A stretch of 64,000 nucleotides of DNA from Paenibacillus gyeongsangnamensis (GCF_027533625.1 NZ_JAQAGZ010000005.1:284146-348145), one strand, 5' to 3'; positions 17,931-26,321 are shown, counted from the first letter of the stretch. A program made the numbers and translations. Notes: generated by a model not told the origin, from the sequence alone.

Positions 17931-18309
17931 TGAGGCGACATCCACAGGGTCGATCTTAGGAGTATTTATGCCAGCCGACATGTCGGTGTCGAGAAGGCCC
18001 ACATGCAAGGCTGCGACTTTGATATTTTGAGGATGCAGGTTCAAGCGCAGTTCGTTCGTCATGCCCCACGCACCAGCTTTTGCGGCCGTATAGGCGCCAA
18101 AAGTGCCATTGCTAAACCACGATAATACGGAAAAGATATTCAGAATCGTTCCTCCCCCATTCTTCGCGATCAAAGGCGCGAAAGCACGAATCATGGACAA
18201 GGTTCCGAAGACATTCGTTGTCAAACTCCAATTTAATATCGTCGAGATTACCGTCAAGCAAAGAAGCGCCCGTATACGAACCGGCATTGTTGATCAGAAT
18301 GAGCAACAT
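17928..18309 (-). pseudogene. Frameshifted remnant of a short-chain dehydrogenase
   Basis: Two minus-strand frames join near 18220. The first gives LINNAGSYTGASLLDGNLDD and the second TNVFGTLSMIRAFAPLIAKN, then FGAYTAAKAGAWGMTNELRL and HVGLLDTDMSAG. These are the NNAG motif, the catalytic YxxxK and the later substrate loop of SDR enzymes. One extra base splits the frame, and the N-terminal cofactor-binding GxxxGxG part is missing. The truncated LysR regulator is divergently placed next door, as is common for SDR/regulator pairs, so both probably decayed together. Confidence 0.8.
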
Positions 18310-18496
18310 GGCGACACGTCTGTAACGATTCCCTTATCCAATCTTTAGTATGCCCTGAACAAGGAGCATAACTCCGGCAACGGTAGGCGAACGAAAACCT
18401 AATGGATTAGGATTTCGTTGCTTTTATTTTAGGGGTATACTTGAAATTAATGAAATCGAAAAATTCGAAGTTTGTCATAGAGAGGATTGATGGTAA

Positions 18497-19200
18497 GTGA
18501 TTGCCAACACCGAGTGGTACCGCATATTCCTCCAAGCAGCCGATTCCTCTAATTTGACGAAGGCCGCCCAAAACCTCCATATGACGCAACCGTCCGTGAG
18601 CAATGCGATCAAGCAGCTCGAAGATACGCTCGGCGTTCGGCTGTTTGACCGGTTGCTAAGGGGGTTCAGCTGACGCCGGGAGGGCAGAACTTGTATCGGC
18701 ATATCAGGCAGGCGTTCGAGGAGCTTGATTCGGGCGAGCGCAGCATGAGGGATCTCAAGCAATTCAAGGAAGGTCGGCTACGAATCGGCGCGAACGGAGC
18801 GATCATCAAAGATTGCCTTCTCTCATTGCTCGATCAGTTCCATGCCCAGTATCCTGGCATCCGGATTCAGTTGTCTTAGGATAAGACAAGCTTAATTTTG
18901 AAGAAGTTGAAGAAAGGTTCGTTCATCGAAGAGTGGTTCCAAGATCAGGGGTTGGATACGGAGTTCGATTTCGAACTGAACAGCCATGACATGATTGCCG
19001 AGTTTGCCGAGCGGGGGTACGGAGCGGCCTTTTTGCCGCGGGCATTTGTAGAATCCCGGTTGGAGGGAGGCTCGTTGATCGAGCTTCGTACCGAGGTTCC
19101 TTTCCCCGATCGGCAGATCGGAATCGCGGTTCGGAAGCAGGCGTCCCCGTCGCTTGCAGCCGAAGCGTTCCTAACGTTATTGCCTCCTTCATCGGGCTGA
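18497..19200 (+). pseudogene. Broken LysR-family regulator
   Basis: From a GTG at 18497 the frame encodes a LysR helix-turn-helix (NLTKAAQNLHMTQPSVSNAI, QLEDTLGVRLFDR). A base is missing in the G-run at about 18660-18664, after which the next frame continues VQLTPGGQNLYRHI and LRIGANGAIIKDCLLSLLDQ up to a stop at 18877-18879. A further frame from 18898 carries the end of the effector domain (NSHDMIAEFAERGYGAAFLP). Between them the middle of the effector-binding domain is deleted. It is divergent from the SDR remnant, its likely former target. Confidence 0.85.
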
Positions 19201-19217
19201 TTGGCGTCTCCCGATTT

Positions 19218-19260
19218 GGGGTCCCGCCAATTTTAATGAAAATATACGTTAAGCCCTGAA
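19218..19260 (-). repeat. 43-bp segment shared with 13105-13148
   Basis: Second copy of the short segment encoding QGLTYIFIKI on the minus strand. Here it stands alone after the LysR remnant, with no zinc modules beside it. Confidence 0.65.
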
Positions 19261-19289
19261 TCTCGTTCGGTTTAGTTATTTTTCTTACT

Positions 19290-19523
19290 CTAAGCTGAAG
19301 CGGTACAATCACACGTAAATCTAATTTCCGTTAAAAACCAGTGGTGGACTAGGAACCCGATAGAATGACTAGCGTTTGCTGTTCGTTCGTTGCACTGCCG
19401 GGATTCCAACAGTCCCAATTTCTTCGCGACCCATGGCGTGGTGCTGGCTTGTATCAACAATGTAGCAAGAATCGCAACGAATACGATGGCGGATAGGATG
19501 CGAGCTTCTCCGAGGCCGGTCAC
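19290..19523 (-). pseudogene. Fragment of a monovalent cation/proton antiporter
   Basis: The minus-strand frame encodes RILSAIVFVAILATLLIQAS and TTPWVAKKLGLLE, which resembles the last membrane helix of CPA1/NhaP2-type antiporters and the start of their cytoplasmic tail. The other ten or so helices are absent: upstream sequence (19527-19640) is decayed GTTCACTA-type repeat text. After GLLE the frame continues without recognisable homology. Non-functional relic; the family assignment rests on about 35 residues. Confidence 0.5.
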
Positions 19524-19715
19524 TATTCCGCCCTATTCACCACCCTACTCCCCGCGGCTCCACACACCTCCTCACTACCTGCAGTTCACTGCACGCATTG
19601 CCGCACAGAGCCGCACAGACGCATCCCCGCAGGTACGGTCCCGACAGCTTTTCGGCTCCAACCCGATTCCTTGAAAAAAATCATATGAGAATTTTGATAG
19701 AAATGAGCAGAATAT

Positions 19716-19729
19716 TGAATTCGCATTCA
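19716..19729 (+). promoter_or_regulatory. Possible cre-like dyad upstream of mglB
   Basis: TGAATTCGCATTCA is a dyad with the central CG of cre sites, but it differs from TGNAARCGNWWWCA at two positions. It lies 75 bases before the mglB start, next to an AT-rich probable promoter. Weak evidence. Confidence 0.3.
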
Positions 19730-19803
19730 TTCCGACTGGGTGCATAATAAGGCATGTAAGCCATAAGCCAGATAAATAACATGTCAAATGGAGGTCTTCA
19801 ACC

Positions 19804-20865
19804 ATGAAGAAAAAGATCGTTTCCATTCTAGTCGCTGCGGCGATGGTCACCGTAGTAGGCTGCTCCAGCTCCGGCGGAACGACAACGAATACAAAACCAG
19901 GCGGCGGCACAACCCAGCCTGCTGGAGGAGCGGCGAAGCCGACGATCGGCGTAGCGATTTACAAATTCGACGACACGTTCATGACCGGCGTGCGCAACGC
20001 GATCTCCGCGGCGGCGGACGGCAAAGCGACGACAGATATCGTTGACAGCCAAAACTCCCAGCCGACCCAGAATGATAAGGTCGATCTGTTCATCACCAAG
20101 AAAGTGAACGCGCTGGCGATCAACCCGGTTGACCGTACGGCTGCAGGCGTCATCATCGATAAAGCGAAGAAAGCGAACATCCCGGTCGTCTTCTTCAACC
20201 GCGAGCCGCTGGCCGACGACATGAAGAAGTGGGATAAAGTATACTACGTCGGCGCCAAAGCCGAGCAATCCGGCACAATGGAGGGCGAACTCGTCGCCGA
20301 CTACTTCAAGAAGCATCCGGAAGCGTTCAAAAGCAAAGACGGCGTTCTTCACTACGTCATGCTGAAAGGGGAGCCGGGTCACCAAGACGCCGAGCTGCGC
20401 ACGAAGTTCTCCATTAAAGCGATTGAAGACGCGGGGATTAAAGTAGATAAGCTGGCGGAAGACACAGCGATGTGGGACCGCGTCAAAGGACAAGAAAAAA
20501 TGGCTGCCTTCCTGGCATCGTTTGGAGACAAGATCGACGTCGTTCTGGCCAATAACGACGACATGGCGCTCGGCGCGATTGAAGCTCTGAAAGCGAAAGG
20601 CTACTTCAAGGACGGTAAATATATTCCGGTTGTTGGTGTGGACGCAACGGCTCCTGCCGTGAAAGCGCTCGAAGAAGGAACCATGCTCGGAACGGTACTG
20701 AACGACGCCAAGAACCAAGGCAAAGCGACGCTGAATATCGCGAGCGCGCTGGCTGCAGGCCAAACGCCTAGCAAAGATACTGTCGGCTTCGATATTACGG
20801 ACGGCAAATACGTTTGGGTGCCTTACAAAAAAATTACGAAAGACAACGCAAAAGACGCTCAATAA
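19804..20865 (+). CDS. mglB: Galactose/methyl-galactoside-binding lipoprotein MglB
   Basis: 353 residues. Lipobox VTVVGCSS gives a lipidated Cys20, followed by a Gly/Thr-rich linker. The mature protein carries MglB hallmarks: IGVAIYKFDDTFMTGVRNAI near the start, FFNREPL in the sugar-binding cleft, VYYVGAKAEQSG, MWDRVKGQEKMAAF and VLANNDDMALGAIEAL near the Ca/sugar-binding C-lobe. It captures galactose or glucose outside the membrane and hands it to MglC. First gene of mglBAC; a GC-rich hairpin follows the stop codon, which would favour more binding protein than ATPase. ATGGAGGTC precedes the ATG. Confidence 0.93.
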   Translation: MKKKIVSILVAAAMVTVVGCSSSGGTTTNTKPGGGTTQPAGGAAKPTIGVAIYKFDDTFMTGVRNAISAAADGKATTDIVDSQNSQPTQNDKVDLFITKKVNALAINPVDRTAAGVIIDKAKKANIPVVFFNREPLADDMKKWDKVYYVGAKAEQSGTMEGELVADYFKKHPEAFKSKDGVLHYVMLKGEPGHQDAELRTKFSIKAIEDAGIKVDKLAEDTAMWDRVKGQEKMAAFLASFGDKIDVVLANNDDMALGAIEALKAKGYFKDGKYIPVVGVDATAPAVKALEEGTMLGTVLNDAKNQGKATLNIASALAAGQTPSKDTVGFDITDGKYVWVPYKKITKDNAKDAQ

Positions 20866-20887
20866 GGCACGGCTATCAGACAAACGG

Positions 20888-20930
20888 CAAGTCTCGGGGG
20901 CGGGCGCGATCGACGCTCTCCCCCGGCTTG
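20888..20930 (+). other. mglB-mglA intergenic hairpin
   Basis: CAAG-TCT-CGGGGG pairs with CCCCCG-G-CTTG around a GC-rich loop, with no T-run. It sits between mglB and mglA and probably stabilises the mglB mRNA or partly attenuates transcription. Confidence 0.6.
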
Positions 20931-20957
20931 TTCTAAGGCAGGAAAAGGGGTGGACCC

Positions 20958-22466
20958 ATGACTGACAATCCATTTTTGCTCGAAATGAACGGCATCTCGA
21001 AGGAATTTCCCGGCGTGAAGGCGCTGGACAAGGTCACGATCAAAGTACGGCCCGGCACCGTCCATGCCCTGATGGGCGAGAACGGCGCGGGTAAATCGAC
21101 GCTGATGAAATGCCTGTTCGGCATCTACAAGCCAGACGAAGGCGAGATTATCCTGAACGGCAGTAAAGTCGAAATCAACAGCTCCAAAGACGCGCTGAAC
21201 TACGGCGTATCCATGATTCATCAAGAGCTTCATCCGGTTCCTCACCGCAGCGTGATGGAGAACCTCTGGCTTGGCCGGTTTCCTCTGAAGGGCTTCGGGC
21301 CGTTTCAATTTATCGATCATAGCAAGATGTACAACGACACGAAACAGCTGTTCCAGCAGCTCGAAATCGACATCAATCCGCATACGACCGTAGGTACGCT
21401 GTCCGTATCGAAGGTGCAATCCCTGGAGATCGCCAAGGCGGTTTCGTTCCATTCGAAAGTTATCGTTATGGATGAGCCAACGTCTTCACTGACCGGCAAC
21501 GAAGTGGAGCAGTTGTTTAAAATCATAAATGATTTGAAAAAGCAGGGCGTCGCCATCATTTATATTTCTCACAAAATGGAGGAAATCCTCCGCATTTCCG
21601 ATGACGTAACCATCATGCGCGACGGCAAGCTGATCGGCACCTGGCCGGCGACCGAAATGACAACCGATATGATCATCGCCAAAATGGTCGGCCGGGACCT
21701 CAGCTCGCGCTTCCCGGACCGCTTCAACGTGCCTGGAGAGACGCTGATGAAGGTCGAAGGCCTCAGCTCGCCGCATCCGAAGTCGTTCCAGAATGTCTCC
21801 TTCGAGCTTCGCAAGGGCGAAGTGCTCGGCGTCGGCGGACTCGTGGGCGCACAACGAACGGAGCTCATTGAAGCGTTGTTCGGCCTCCGGGCCGTATCCG
21901 CCGGAACGATTACCATTCACGGCAAGACCGTTAAGATCAAATCACCGATCGATGCCAAGAAACAGCGCATGGCGCTGCTAACGGAAGAACGCCGCGTCAC
22001 CGGCATTTTCCCTGTACTGTCCATTCAGGAGAATGCGCTGATCGCCAACCTGGACCGGTACGTGACGCCTTACGGCTTGCTCAATGAGAAGAAGGGCCGT
22101 GCCGAGGTCGCCCGCAGCGTAGAGAAGCTTCGGGTCAAAGCGCCGAACGTACACACGCAGATCAAGAACCTCTCCGGCGGCAACCAGCAGAAGGTGCTGC
22201 TCGCCAGATGGCTGCTGACCGAGCCGGAAATTTTGCTGCTCGACGAACCGACCCGAGGCATCGACGTTGGCGCGAAGTTCGAGATTTACTCGATCATCGC
22301 CGATCTCGCGAAGCAGGGCAAGAGCATCATCATGATCTCCTCGGAAATGCCCGAGCTGCTCGGCATGTCCGACCGGATCATGGTCATGTCCGAAGGGCGC
22401 CTGACCGGCATCGTAGACGGCAGCACGGCGACAGAGGAAGAAATCATGCGGCTTGCCGCCAATTAA
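20958..22466 (+). CDS. mglA: Galactose ABC transporter ATP-binding protein MglA
   Basis: 502 residues with two fused ABC domains. Domain one has Walker A GENGAGKST, a degenerate signature LSVSKVQSLEIAKA and Walker B VIVMDEPTSSL. Domain two has the altered P-loop region GLVGAQRTE, a good signature LSGGNQQKVLLARWL and Walker B ILLLDEPTRGID. This asymmetry is normal for MglA/RbsA/XylG proteins of the CUT2 class. EGLSSPHPKSF and the QNVSF-type start of domain two also fit MglA. It powers uptake through MglC. AAAAGGGGTGG precedes the ATG. Confidence 0.93.
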   Translation: MTDNPFLLEMNGISKEFPGVKALDKVTIKVRPGTVHALMGENGAGKSTLMKCLFGIYKPDEGEIILNGSKVEINSSKDALNYGVSMIHQELHPVPHRSVMENLWLGRFPLKGFGPFQFIDHSKMYNDTKQLFQQLEIDINPHTTVGTLSVSKVQSLEIAKAVSFHSKVIVMDEPTSSLTGNEVEQLFKIINDLKKQGVAIIYISHKMEEILRISDDVTIMRDGKLIGTWPATEMTTDMIIAKMVGRDLSSRFPDRFNVPGETLMKVEGLSSPHPKSFQNVSFELRKGEVLGVGGLVGAQRTELIEALFGLRAVSAGTITIHGKTVKIKSPIDAKKQRMALLTEERRVTGIFPVLSIQENALIANLDRYVTPYGLLNEKKGRAEVARSVEKLRVKAPNVHTQIKNLSGGNQQKVLLARWLLTEPEILLLDEPTRGIDVGAKFEIYSIIADLAKQGKSIIMISSEMPELLGMSDRIMVMSEGRLTGIVDGSTATEEEIMRLAAN

Positions 22467-22534
22467 GGTTTTGCTGCGCAAAACAAAAGCTTATGTTTAC
22501 GAAGTGGCAAAACTTGGAGGAGGATCAAAACACC

Positions 22535-23551
22535 ATGACAAATAAAAATATAGGCGGGTTTCTGACGAAGAACGCGATTTACATCGTGCTCGTCGTACTC
22601 GTCATCGGGATCGCGGTGAAGGATCCGCGCTTCCTGTCCATCGACATCCTGCGGGACATTCTGCTCCAATCGTCCACGCGCGCCATTATCGCATTGGGAG
22701 CCGCCTTCGTTCTGATCACGGGAGGAACGGACTTGTCTGCGGGTCGCGTCGTCGGTCTTACGGCGGTCATTTCCGCCTCCATGCTGCAGATTCTGGATTA
22801 CCCGCGGCGCTTCTTCCCCGATATGCCGCACCTTCCGGTGTGGGTGCCGATCCTGATCGCGATTGCGGCGGGGCTTGTCGTCGGCTTGATCAACGGCATT
22901 ATCGTGGCCAAATTCAGCGTTCCGCCTTTTATCGCGACTTTGGGCACCATGGTTATCGTCTACGGCGCGAACTCGATCTACTTTGACATGAAGCCGAACG
23001 AATCCCAGCCCATCGCGGGTCTGCGGCCGGATTTCACGAATATCGGTTCGGGATTCCTGAGCTTCGGCTCCAATATTTCCTATTCCATACCTTATATCGT
23101 CATCATCGCCGTCATTGTCGCCCTCATCGTATGGGTCGTGTTTAATAAAACCCGTCTAGGCAAAAACATGTACGCGATCGGCGGTAACGTGCAGGCTGCC
23201 GTCGTCTCCGGGATCAACGTAAAGAAGAACCTGATCTACATCTACTCCATCGCAGGCGCGTTGTACGGACTGGCAGGGGTGCTCGAGGCTTCCCGTACGG
23301 GCGGAGCGACGAACAACTACGGCAATATGTACGAGCTTGACGCGATTGCGGCCTGCGTGGTCGGTGGGGTGTCGACAGCCGGCGGGATCGGAACGGTGCC
23401 GGGGATTATGGCCGGGGTCCTGATCTTCGGCGTAATCAACTACGGCTTGACCTTCATTGGCGTGAGCCCTTACTGGCAATTGATTATCAAAGGGCTGATC
23501 ATCGTGACCGCGGTCGCTTTCGACATCCGCAAATATTTGGCAAAGAAATAA
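22535..23551 (+). CDS. mglC: Galactose ABC transporter permease MglC
   Basis: 338 residues, about ten membrane helices. The start is placed at the ATG preceded by TTGGAGGAGGATC, because the longer frame upstream overlaps mglA in another phase. Hallmarks are LGAAFVLITGGTDLSAGRVV, the EAS/A-type segment GVLEASRTGGATNNYG, and the conserved ELDAIAACVVGGVSTAGGIG of CUT2 permeases. The product forms the membrane channel of the galactose importer with MglA. Last gene of the operon; a terminator follows. Confidence 0.93.
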   Translation: MTNKNIGGFLTKNAIYIVLVVLVIGIAVKDPRFLSIDILRDILLQSSTRAIIALGAAFVLITGGTDLSAGRVVGLTAVISASMLQILDYPRRFFPDMPHLPVWVPILIAIAAGLVVGLINGIIVAKFSVPPFIATLGTMVIVYGANSIYFDMKPNESQPIAGLRPDFTNIGSGFLSFGSNISYSIPYIVIIAVIVALIVWVVFNKTRLGKNMYAIGGNVQAAVVSGINVKKNLIYIYSIAGALYGLAGVLEASRTGGATNNYGNMYELDAIAACVVGGVSTAGGIGTVPGIMAGVLIFGVINYGLTFIGVSPYWQLIIKGLIIVTAVAFDIRKYLAKK

Positions 23552-23563
23552 GCCGGGCGAGTG

Positions 23564-23636
23564 CAAAAAAGAAAAGGGCAGGGGCCGCGGCCGGAGTGCG
23601 ATTGCAAGGGATCGCTCCCGGCGGGCCTCTTTTTTG
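23564..23636 (+). terminator. Terminator of mglBAC
   Basis: A long imperfect hairpin (GCAAAAAAG...CTTTTTTGC with GGCC/CCGG and GCGAT/ATCGC inner pairs) ending in a T-run. It has A/T runs on both sides and may work in both directions. Confidence 0.75.
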
Positions 23637-23685
23637 CTGCCGCGAGGGAGGAACGGTGATTTCGGGCGGGAGTTTCTCCCATGCT

Positions 23686-23714
23686 TTGCTTTTTTGTACA
23701 GACCGTGGTACAAT
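23686..23714 (+). promoter_or_regulatory. Sigma-A promoter of the cold-shock gene
   Basis: TTGCTT, 17 bases, TACAAT. It would give a leader of about 130 nt before the start codon at 23851, the long untranslated leader usual for csp genes. Confidence 0.65.
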
Positions 23715-23743
23715 GAAGTTACTTGATAAAAGCAACCGTAATT

Positions 23744-23795
23744 CACTTATTGAAAAGGGTTCATTTTATTAAAGAAGAACTTTTTTCAATATGTG
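23744..23795 (+). other. Cold-shock mRNA leader hairpin
   Basis: CACTTATTGAAAAGGGTTC pairs, with three mismatched positions, with GAACTTTTTTCAATATGTG around a 14-nt AT-rich loop. It lies in the untranslated leader of the csp gene and could melt on temperature change, as known csp leaders do; that role is inferred. Confidence 0.55.
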
Positions 23796-23850
23796 AATTT
23801 TTTATTTTTAGAAAAGGATCATGTTAAATAACATTTTTGGAGGTCTCCCC

Positions 23851-24051
23851 ATGCAAACAGGAACAGTTAAATGGTTCAACGCAGAGAAAGGTTTCGGATT
23901 CATCGAAGTTGAAGGCGGAAGCGACGTATTCGTGCATTTCAGCGCGATCGTAGGCGACGGCTATAAATCTCTTGACGAAGGCCAACGCGTTGAATTCAAC
24001 GTCGTTCAAGGCAACCGCGGACCGCAAGCTGAGAACGTAGTTAAGCTGTAA
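23851..24051 (+). CDS. cspB: Cold-shock protein (CspA/CspB family)
   Basis: 66 residues, the usual length. RNA-binding motifs RNP1 (KGFGFIEV) and RNP2 (VFVHFSAI) are intact, with [13 protein letters not shown] at the start and GPQAENVV at the end. The start is the ATG after TTTTGGAGGTCTCCCC; a few extra codons upstream are in frame but lack a binding site. The protein is a single-strand nucleic acid chaperone in the cytoplasm. The AT-rich leader, own promoter and terminator make it a single-gene unit, followed by a ydjO-type gene also linked to cold response in Bacillus. Confidence 0.95.
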   Translation: MQTGTVKWFNAEKGFGFIEVEGGSDVFVHFSAIVGDGYKSLDEGQRVEFNVVQGNRGPQAENVVKL

Positions 24052-24064
24052 TTTCAGCTGAACA

Positions 24065-24098
24065 GACTGCTCTTAACGCTAGTTAAGGGCAGTTTTTT
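24065..24098 (+). terminator. Terminator of cspB
   Basis: ACTGCTCTTAAC and GTTAAGGGCAGT arms with a GCTA loop, then six T. The A2 repeat starts five bases later. Confidence 0.92.
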
Positions 24099-24102
24099 CG
24101 TT

Positions 24103-24157
24103 GGTTGATAAACGCGCTGGTCCTTGTAAGACAAGGAGGGCGCAGCCGTTTATCCTG
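24103..24157 (+). repeat. Dispersed element, short copy A2
   Basis: Keeps only the second hairpin (TCCTTG-TAAGA-CAAGGA). The sequence runs from GGTTGATAA straight into ACGCGCTGG, which fits loss of the first hairpin by recombination between the two TTGATAA repeats that flank it in copies A3 and A4. Confidence 0.8.
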
Positions 24158-24193
24158 TACGGATTCAGGCATACTATATTGAGGAGGGAAACC

Positions 24194-24427
24194 ATGAATT
24201 ATCGTAAGAAATCAATTGAGGAAACCCCGCTTGAGAATACGACAATCTGGTCCTGCACGAAGGAAGAATGCAACGGGTGGATGAGGGATAATTTCGCCTT
24301 TGAGTACCAGCCGACGTGCCCCCTGTGCTCATCTGCCATGCTCCGTGAAACGAAATTGCTGCCGCAGGTCGTCAATACGAAAGGTGATTCGAAGCTGAAC
24401 AAGAGCTTTGTGCCACTTACGGACTAA
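24194..24427 (+). CDS. ydjO: Cold-inducible YdjO-like zinc-ribbon protein
   Basis: 77 residues. Two Cys pairs, WSCTKEECNGWMRDNF and CPLCSSAM, can bind one zinc ion. The sequence around them (TTIWSCT, PTCPLCSS) matches the YdjO family of Bacilli, described as cold-inducible in Bacillus subtilis. The function is not known; nucleic acid binding is a reasonable guess. The start ATG follows TTGAGGAGGGAAACC. It sits 142 bases after the cold-shock gene, with the A2 repeat between them and its own terminator after it. Confidence 0.85.
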   Translation: MNYRKKSIEETPLENTTIWSCTKEECNGWMRDNFAFEYQPTCPLCSSAMLRETKLLPQVVNTKGDSKLNKSFVPLTD

Positions 24428-24443
24428 CGCCCGGTCTGAGCCT

Positions 24444-24490
24444 AAAAACCGCTGAACCGCATCGGCCATCCGACGGGTCAGCGGTTTTTT
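24444..24490 (+). terminator. Terminator of ydjO
   Basis: AAAAACCGCTGA pairs with TCAGCGGTTTTTT around a GC-rich loop. The A3 repeat starts three bases further on. Confidence 0.9.
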
Positions 24491-24492
24491 AT

Positions 24493-24591
24493 GTTGATAA
24501 GAATTTATAAGTTTTCGTGGGCTTATAGCTTCGCATCAACCTTGATAAACGCGCTGGTCCTTGTAAGACAAGGACCAGCGCGTTTATCAAG
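24493..24591 (+). repeat. Dispersed two-hairpin element, copy A3
   Basis: Full copy. The second half, 24541-24591, is a perfect 23-bp inverted repeat (24541-24563 with 24569-24591) around a TAAGA loop. In the other copies the right arm has diverged, so this one may represent the ancestral or a recently corrected form. Confidence 0.88.
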
Positions 24592-24614
24592 GTGTGATCG
24601 GCGGATATCCGCCT

Positions 24615-24974
24615 TCAACGCCAAATCCCATCCTCGATGGGCGGCAGACCTTCCGCATCTTCATAAACAAAGACAAGGGCCTCATACGCAGACAACGGCG
24701 TGTAAACCGGCAGGGAATGCAGAGTAAACCGGAACGGCTCGTTCAATTCGTCGAAGTTCGCCGCCAGAGAAGCGAGGGCCGAGAGTTGCTCCTCGTCGAT
24801 CTGAAGCAGTTTGCCGTGCACCTTCGATTCCCCTTCCGTCATGGCGGGAAAGCCCAAGCCTGTGTCATATAATCGTCCGTACACCCAAGCCTCGCTGCTG
24901 ATCAGCTTCATGTTTCGGTAGAGCGGATTTTTGGAATAATTCAAAGCGACCACGCCGTAGGCAAAATAGTACAA
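24615..24974 (-). CDS. Gamma-glutamylcyclotransferase-like protein (GGCT/AIG2 fold)
   Basis: 119 residues from the TTG at 24974, chosen because AAAGGAGAA lies eight bases upstream; a longer frame to 25034 has no binding site. The start YYFAYGVVAL takes the place of the FVYGTLR substrate loop of the family, followed by SEAWVYGRLYDTGLGFPAM and VHGKLLQID, and FDELNEPFRFT, which carry the conserved Gly-Pro and Glu positions. Length fits YtfP/GGCT-type proteins. Members cleave gamma-glutamyl peptides or amines to 5-oxoproline; the substrate here is unknown. Single gene on the minus strand. Confidence 0.75.
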   Translation of the reverse strand: MYYFAYGVVALNYSKNPLYRNMKLISSEAWVYGRLYDTGLGFPAMTEGESKVHGKLLQIDEEQLSALASLAANFDELNEPFRFTLHSLPVYTPLSAYEALVFVYEDAEGLPPIEDGIWR

Positions 24975-25148
24975 GGGAAGTTCTCCTTTGACAGGGGGAA
25001 GGTGACGAAGCCGTATTAATCTCATCCACATCATAGGCTATAAATGTTAGGAAAGTATTAGAAATTTTGGCATGAAGCTAGCGCTTTCACGATTAAAAAC
25101 GGAAAAGGACGGCGGAATGCCGTCCTATCATCCGGCAGCTAAGAAGCT

Positions 25149-26321
25149 TTATTTGTTTAAGCTAGCTGCATTCCAAGTATATTCCCGGACCTTGCGGCCG
25201 AGTTTGCCGGTAAGGACGAAGTCCAATCCAAATCTGCGCATCCAGAAGAACCCGTCGGTGTCGCCCAGTCCGATGCAGTAGAGAGGTGGATAGCTCTCGT
25301 GTCCGTGCTTCCCTCCAGTCCGGCCCTCCAGCTCGACCGCCAATCCCCGGGCAAGGCGCTGCGCCTGCGGGATGGCCTCCTTGCAGGTCATTCCGTCCGG
25401 CCGCCCGGTGCGCGAATCCGTGACCCGCGCGCAGTCGCCAAGCGCGTAGACGCCTTCCGCTCCGCTGACGCGGTAGCCTGGATCGACTACCAGTCTGCCG
25501 TCTTCATGGACTGTGAGACCGAGCTCCCGCACGAGCGGATTCGGCACCGTGCCGAGCGCCCAGACGCATACGCCTGCGCGAACCTCGATTCCGCTCCGGA
25601 GCTCGAGGCAACCGCGATCATCCGCATAGCGGACGGCCTTGTCGCCGTGCAGCACGCGAACGCCGAGCCGCGCCAGCTGCCGTTCCAGTCGCTGCGCCAC
25701 GTGCGCCGGCACGTCCGGCAGCAGCCGGGGGCCTGCGCTGACGAGGCTGACCAGCGGCTCCGCGGGGGTCAGCCCCAGCGCGGCGGCCTCGCGGCGCAGA
25801 CGCCCGGCCAGCTCCGCGGCGAGCTCGATGCCGGTGATGCCGGCACCGGCCACGGCGGCGTGCAGCGCCGGAGCGCCGTCCATCCTCGCCCGCTCGGCGC
25901 AGCGCGCCACCGCCTCGCGGAACGCTGCGGCGTCCTCCGTCCCGCGAAGCGTCAGGCCGCCGCTGCCCGGGGCCGGCTCCCGCGGAACGCTGCCGAGCGC
26001 CAGCACGAGCCGGTCGTACGCGAGCCGCTGCGGAGTGCCGGATACGTCCGTGTACGCGAGCAGCTGCTGCGCGGCATCAAGGCCGGTGAGCGTCCCGCGT
26101 ACGATGCCGACATCGGCCCAGCCGAAGTCGCCCAGCGGTACGGCGAGCGGCATCGCATCGCGGCGGGCCTGAACGAGGCGAACTTTTTTGACATGCTGCG
26201 CGTCCTTATCCATCCAAACGATCCGCGCCCCGCCCGTTCCGCACAGCTCCTTCCGAAGATTCGCAACCGCGTGCAATCCGGCATAGCCGCCTCCGACCAC
26301 GACAACCGTCCATGCTTTCAT
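25149..26321 (-). CDS. FAD/NAD(P)-dependent oxidoreductase, type II NADH dehydrogenase-like
   Basis: 390 residues. The start is the ATG at 26321 (MKAWTVVVVGGG), with GGAAGA eight bases upstream; the ATG three codons earlier touches that site. The N-terminal FAD motif is VVVGGGYAGL. The second dinucleotide site is GAGITGIELAAELAG, the ATG-like motif LALGSVPRE lies between, and the C-terminal FAD box is VYALGDCARV. This is the Ndh layout: electrons pass from NADH to quinone at the membrane face. The middle (about 25700-26200) is very GC-rich and alanine-loaded. No operon partner. A more general pyridine nucleotide-disulfide oxidoreductase role is possible. Confidence 0.85.
   Translation of the reverse strand: MKAWTVVVVGGGYAGLHAVANLRKELCGTGGARIVWMDKDAQHVKKVRLVQARRDAMPLAVPLGDFGWADVGIVRGTLTGLDAAQQLLAYTDVSGTPQRLAYDRLVLALGSVPREPAPGSGGLTLRGTEDAAAFREAVARCAERARMDGAPALHAAVAGAGITGIELAAELAGRLRREAAALGLTPAEPLVSLVSAGPRLLPDVPAHVAQRLERQLARLGVRVLHGDKAVRYADDRGCLELRSGIEVRAGVCVWALGTVPNPLVRELGLTVHEDGRLVVDPGYRVSGAEGVYALGDCARVTDSRTGRPDGMTCKEAIPQAQRLARGLAVELEGRTGGKHGHESYPPLYCIGLGDTDGFFWMRRFGLDFVLTGKLGRKVREYTWNAASLNK

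Noticed and set aside
17735..17941. 68-residue basic frame on the minus strand
   Set aside because: Overlaps the pyruvate kinase fragment and a terminator; basic composition is typical of an out-of-frame read.
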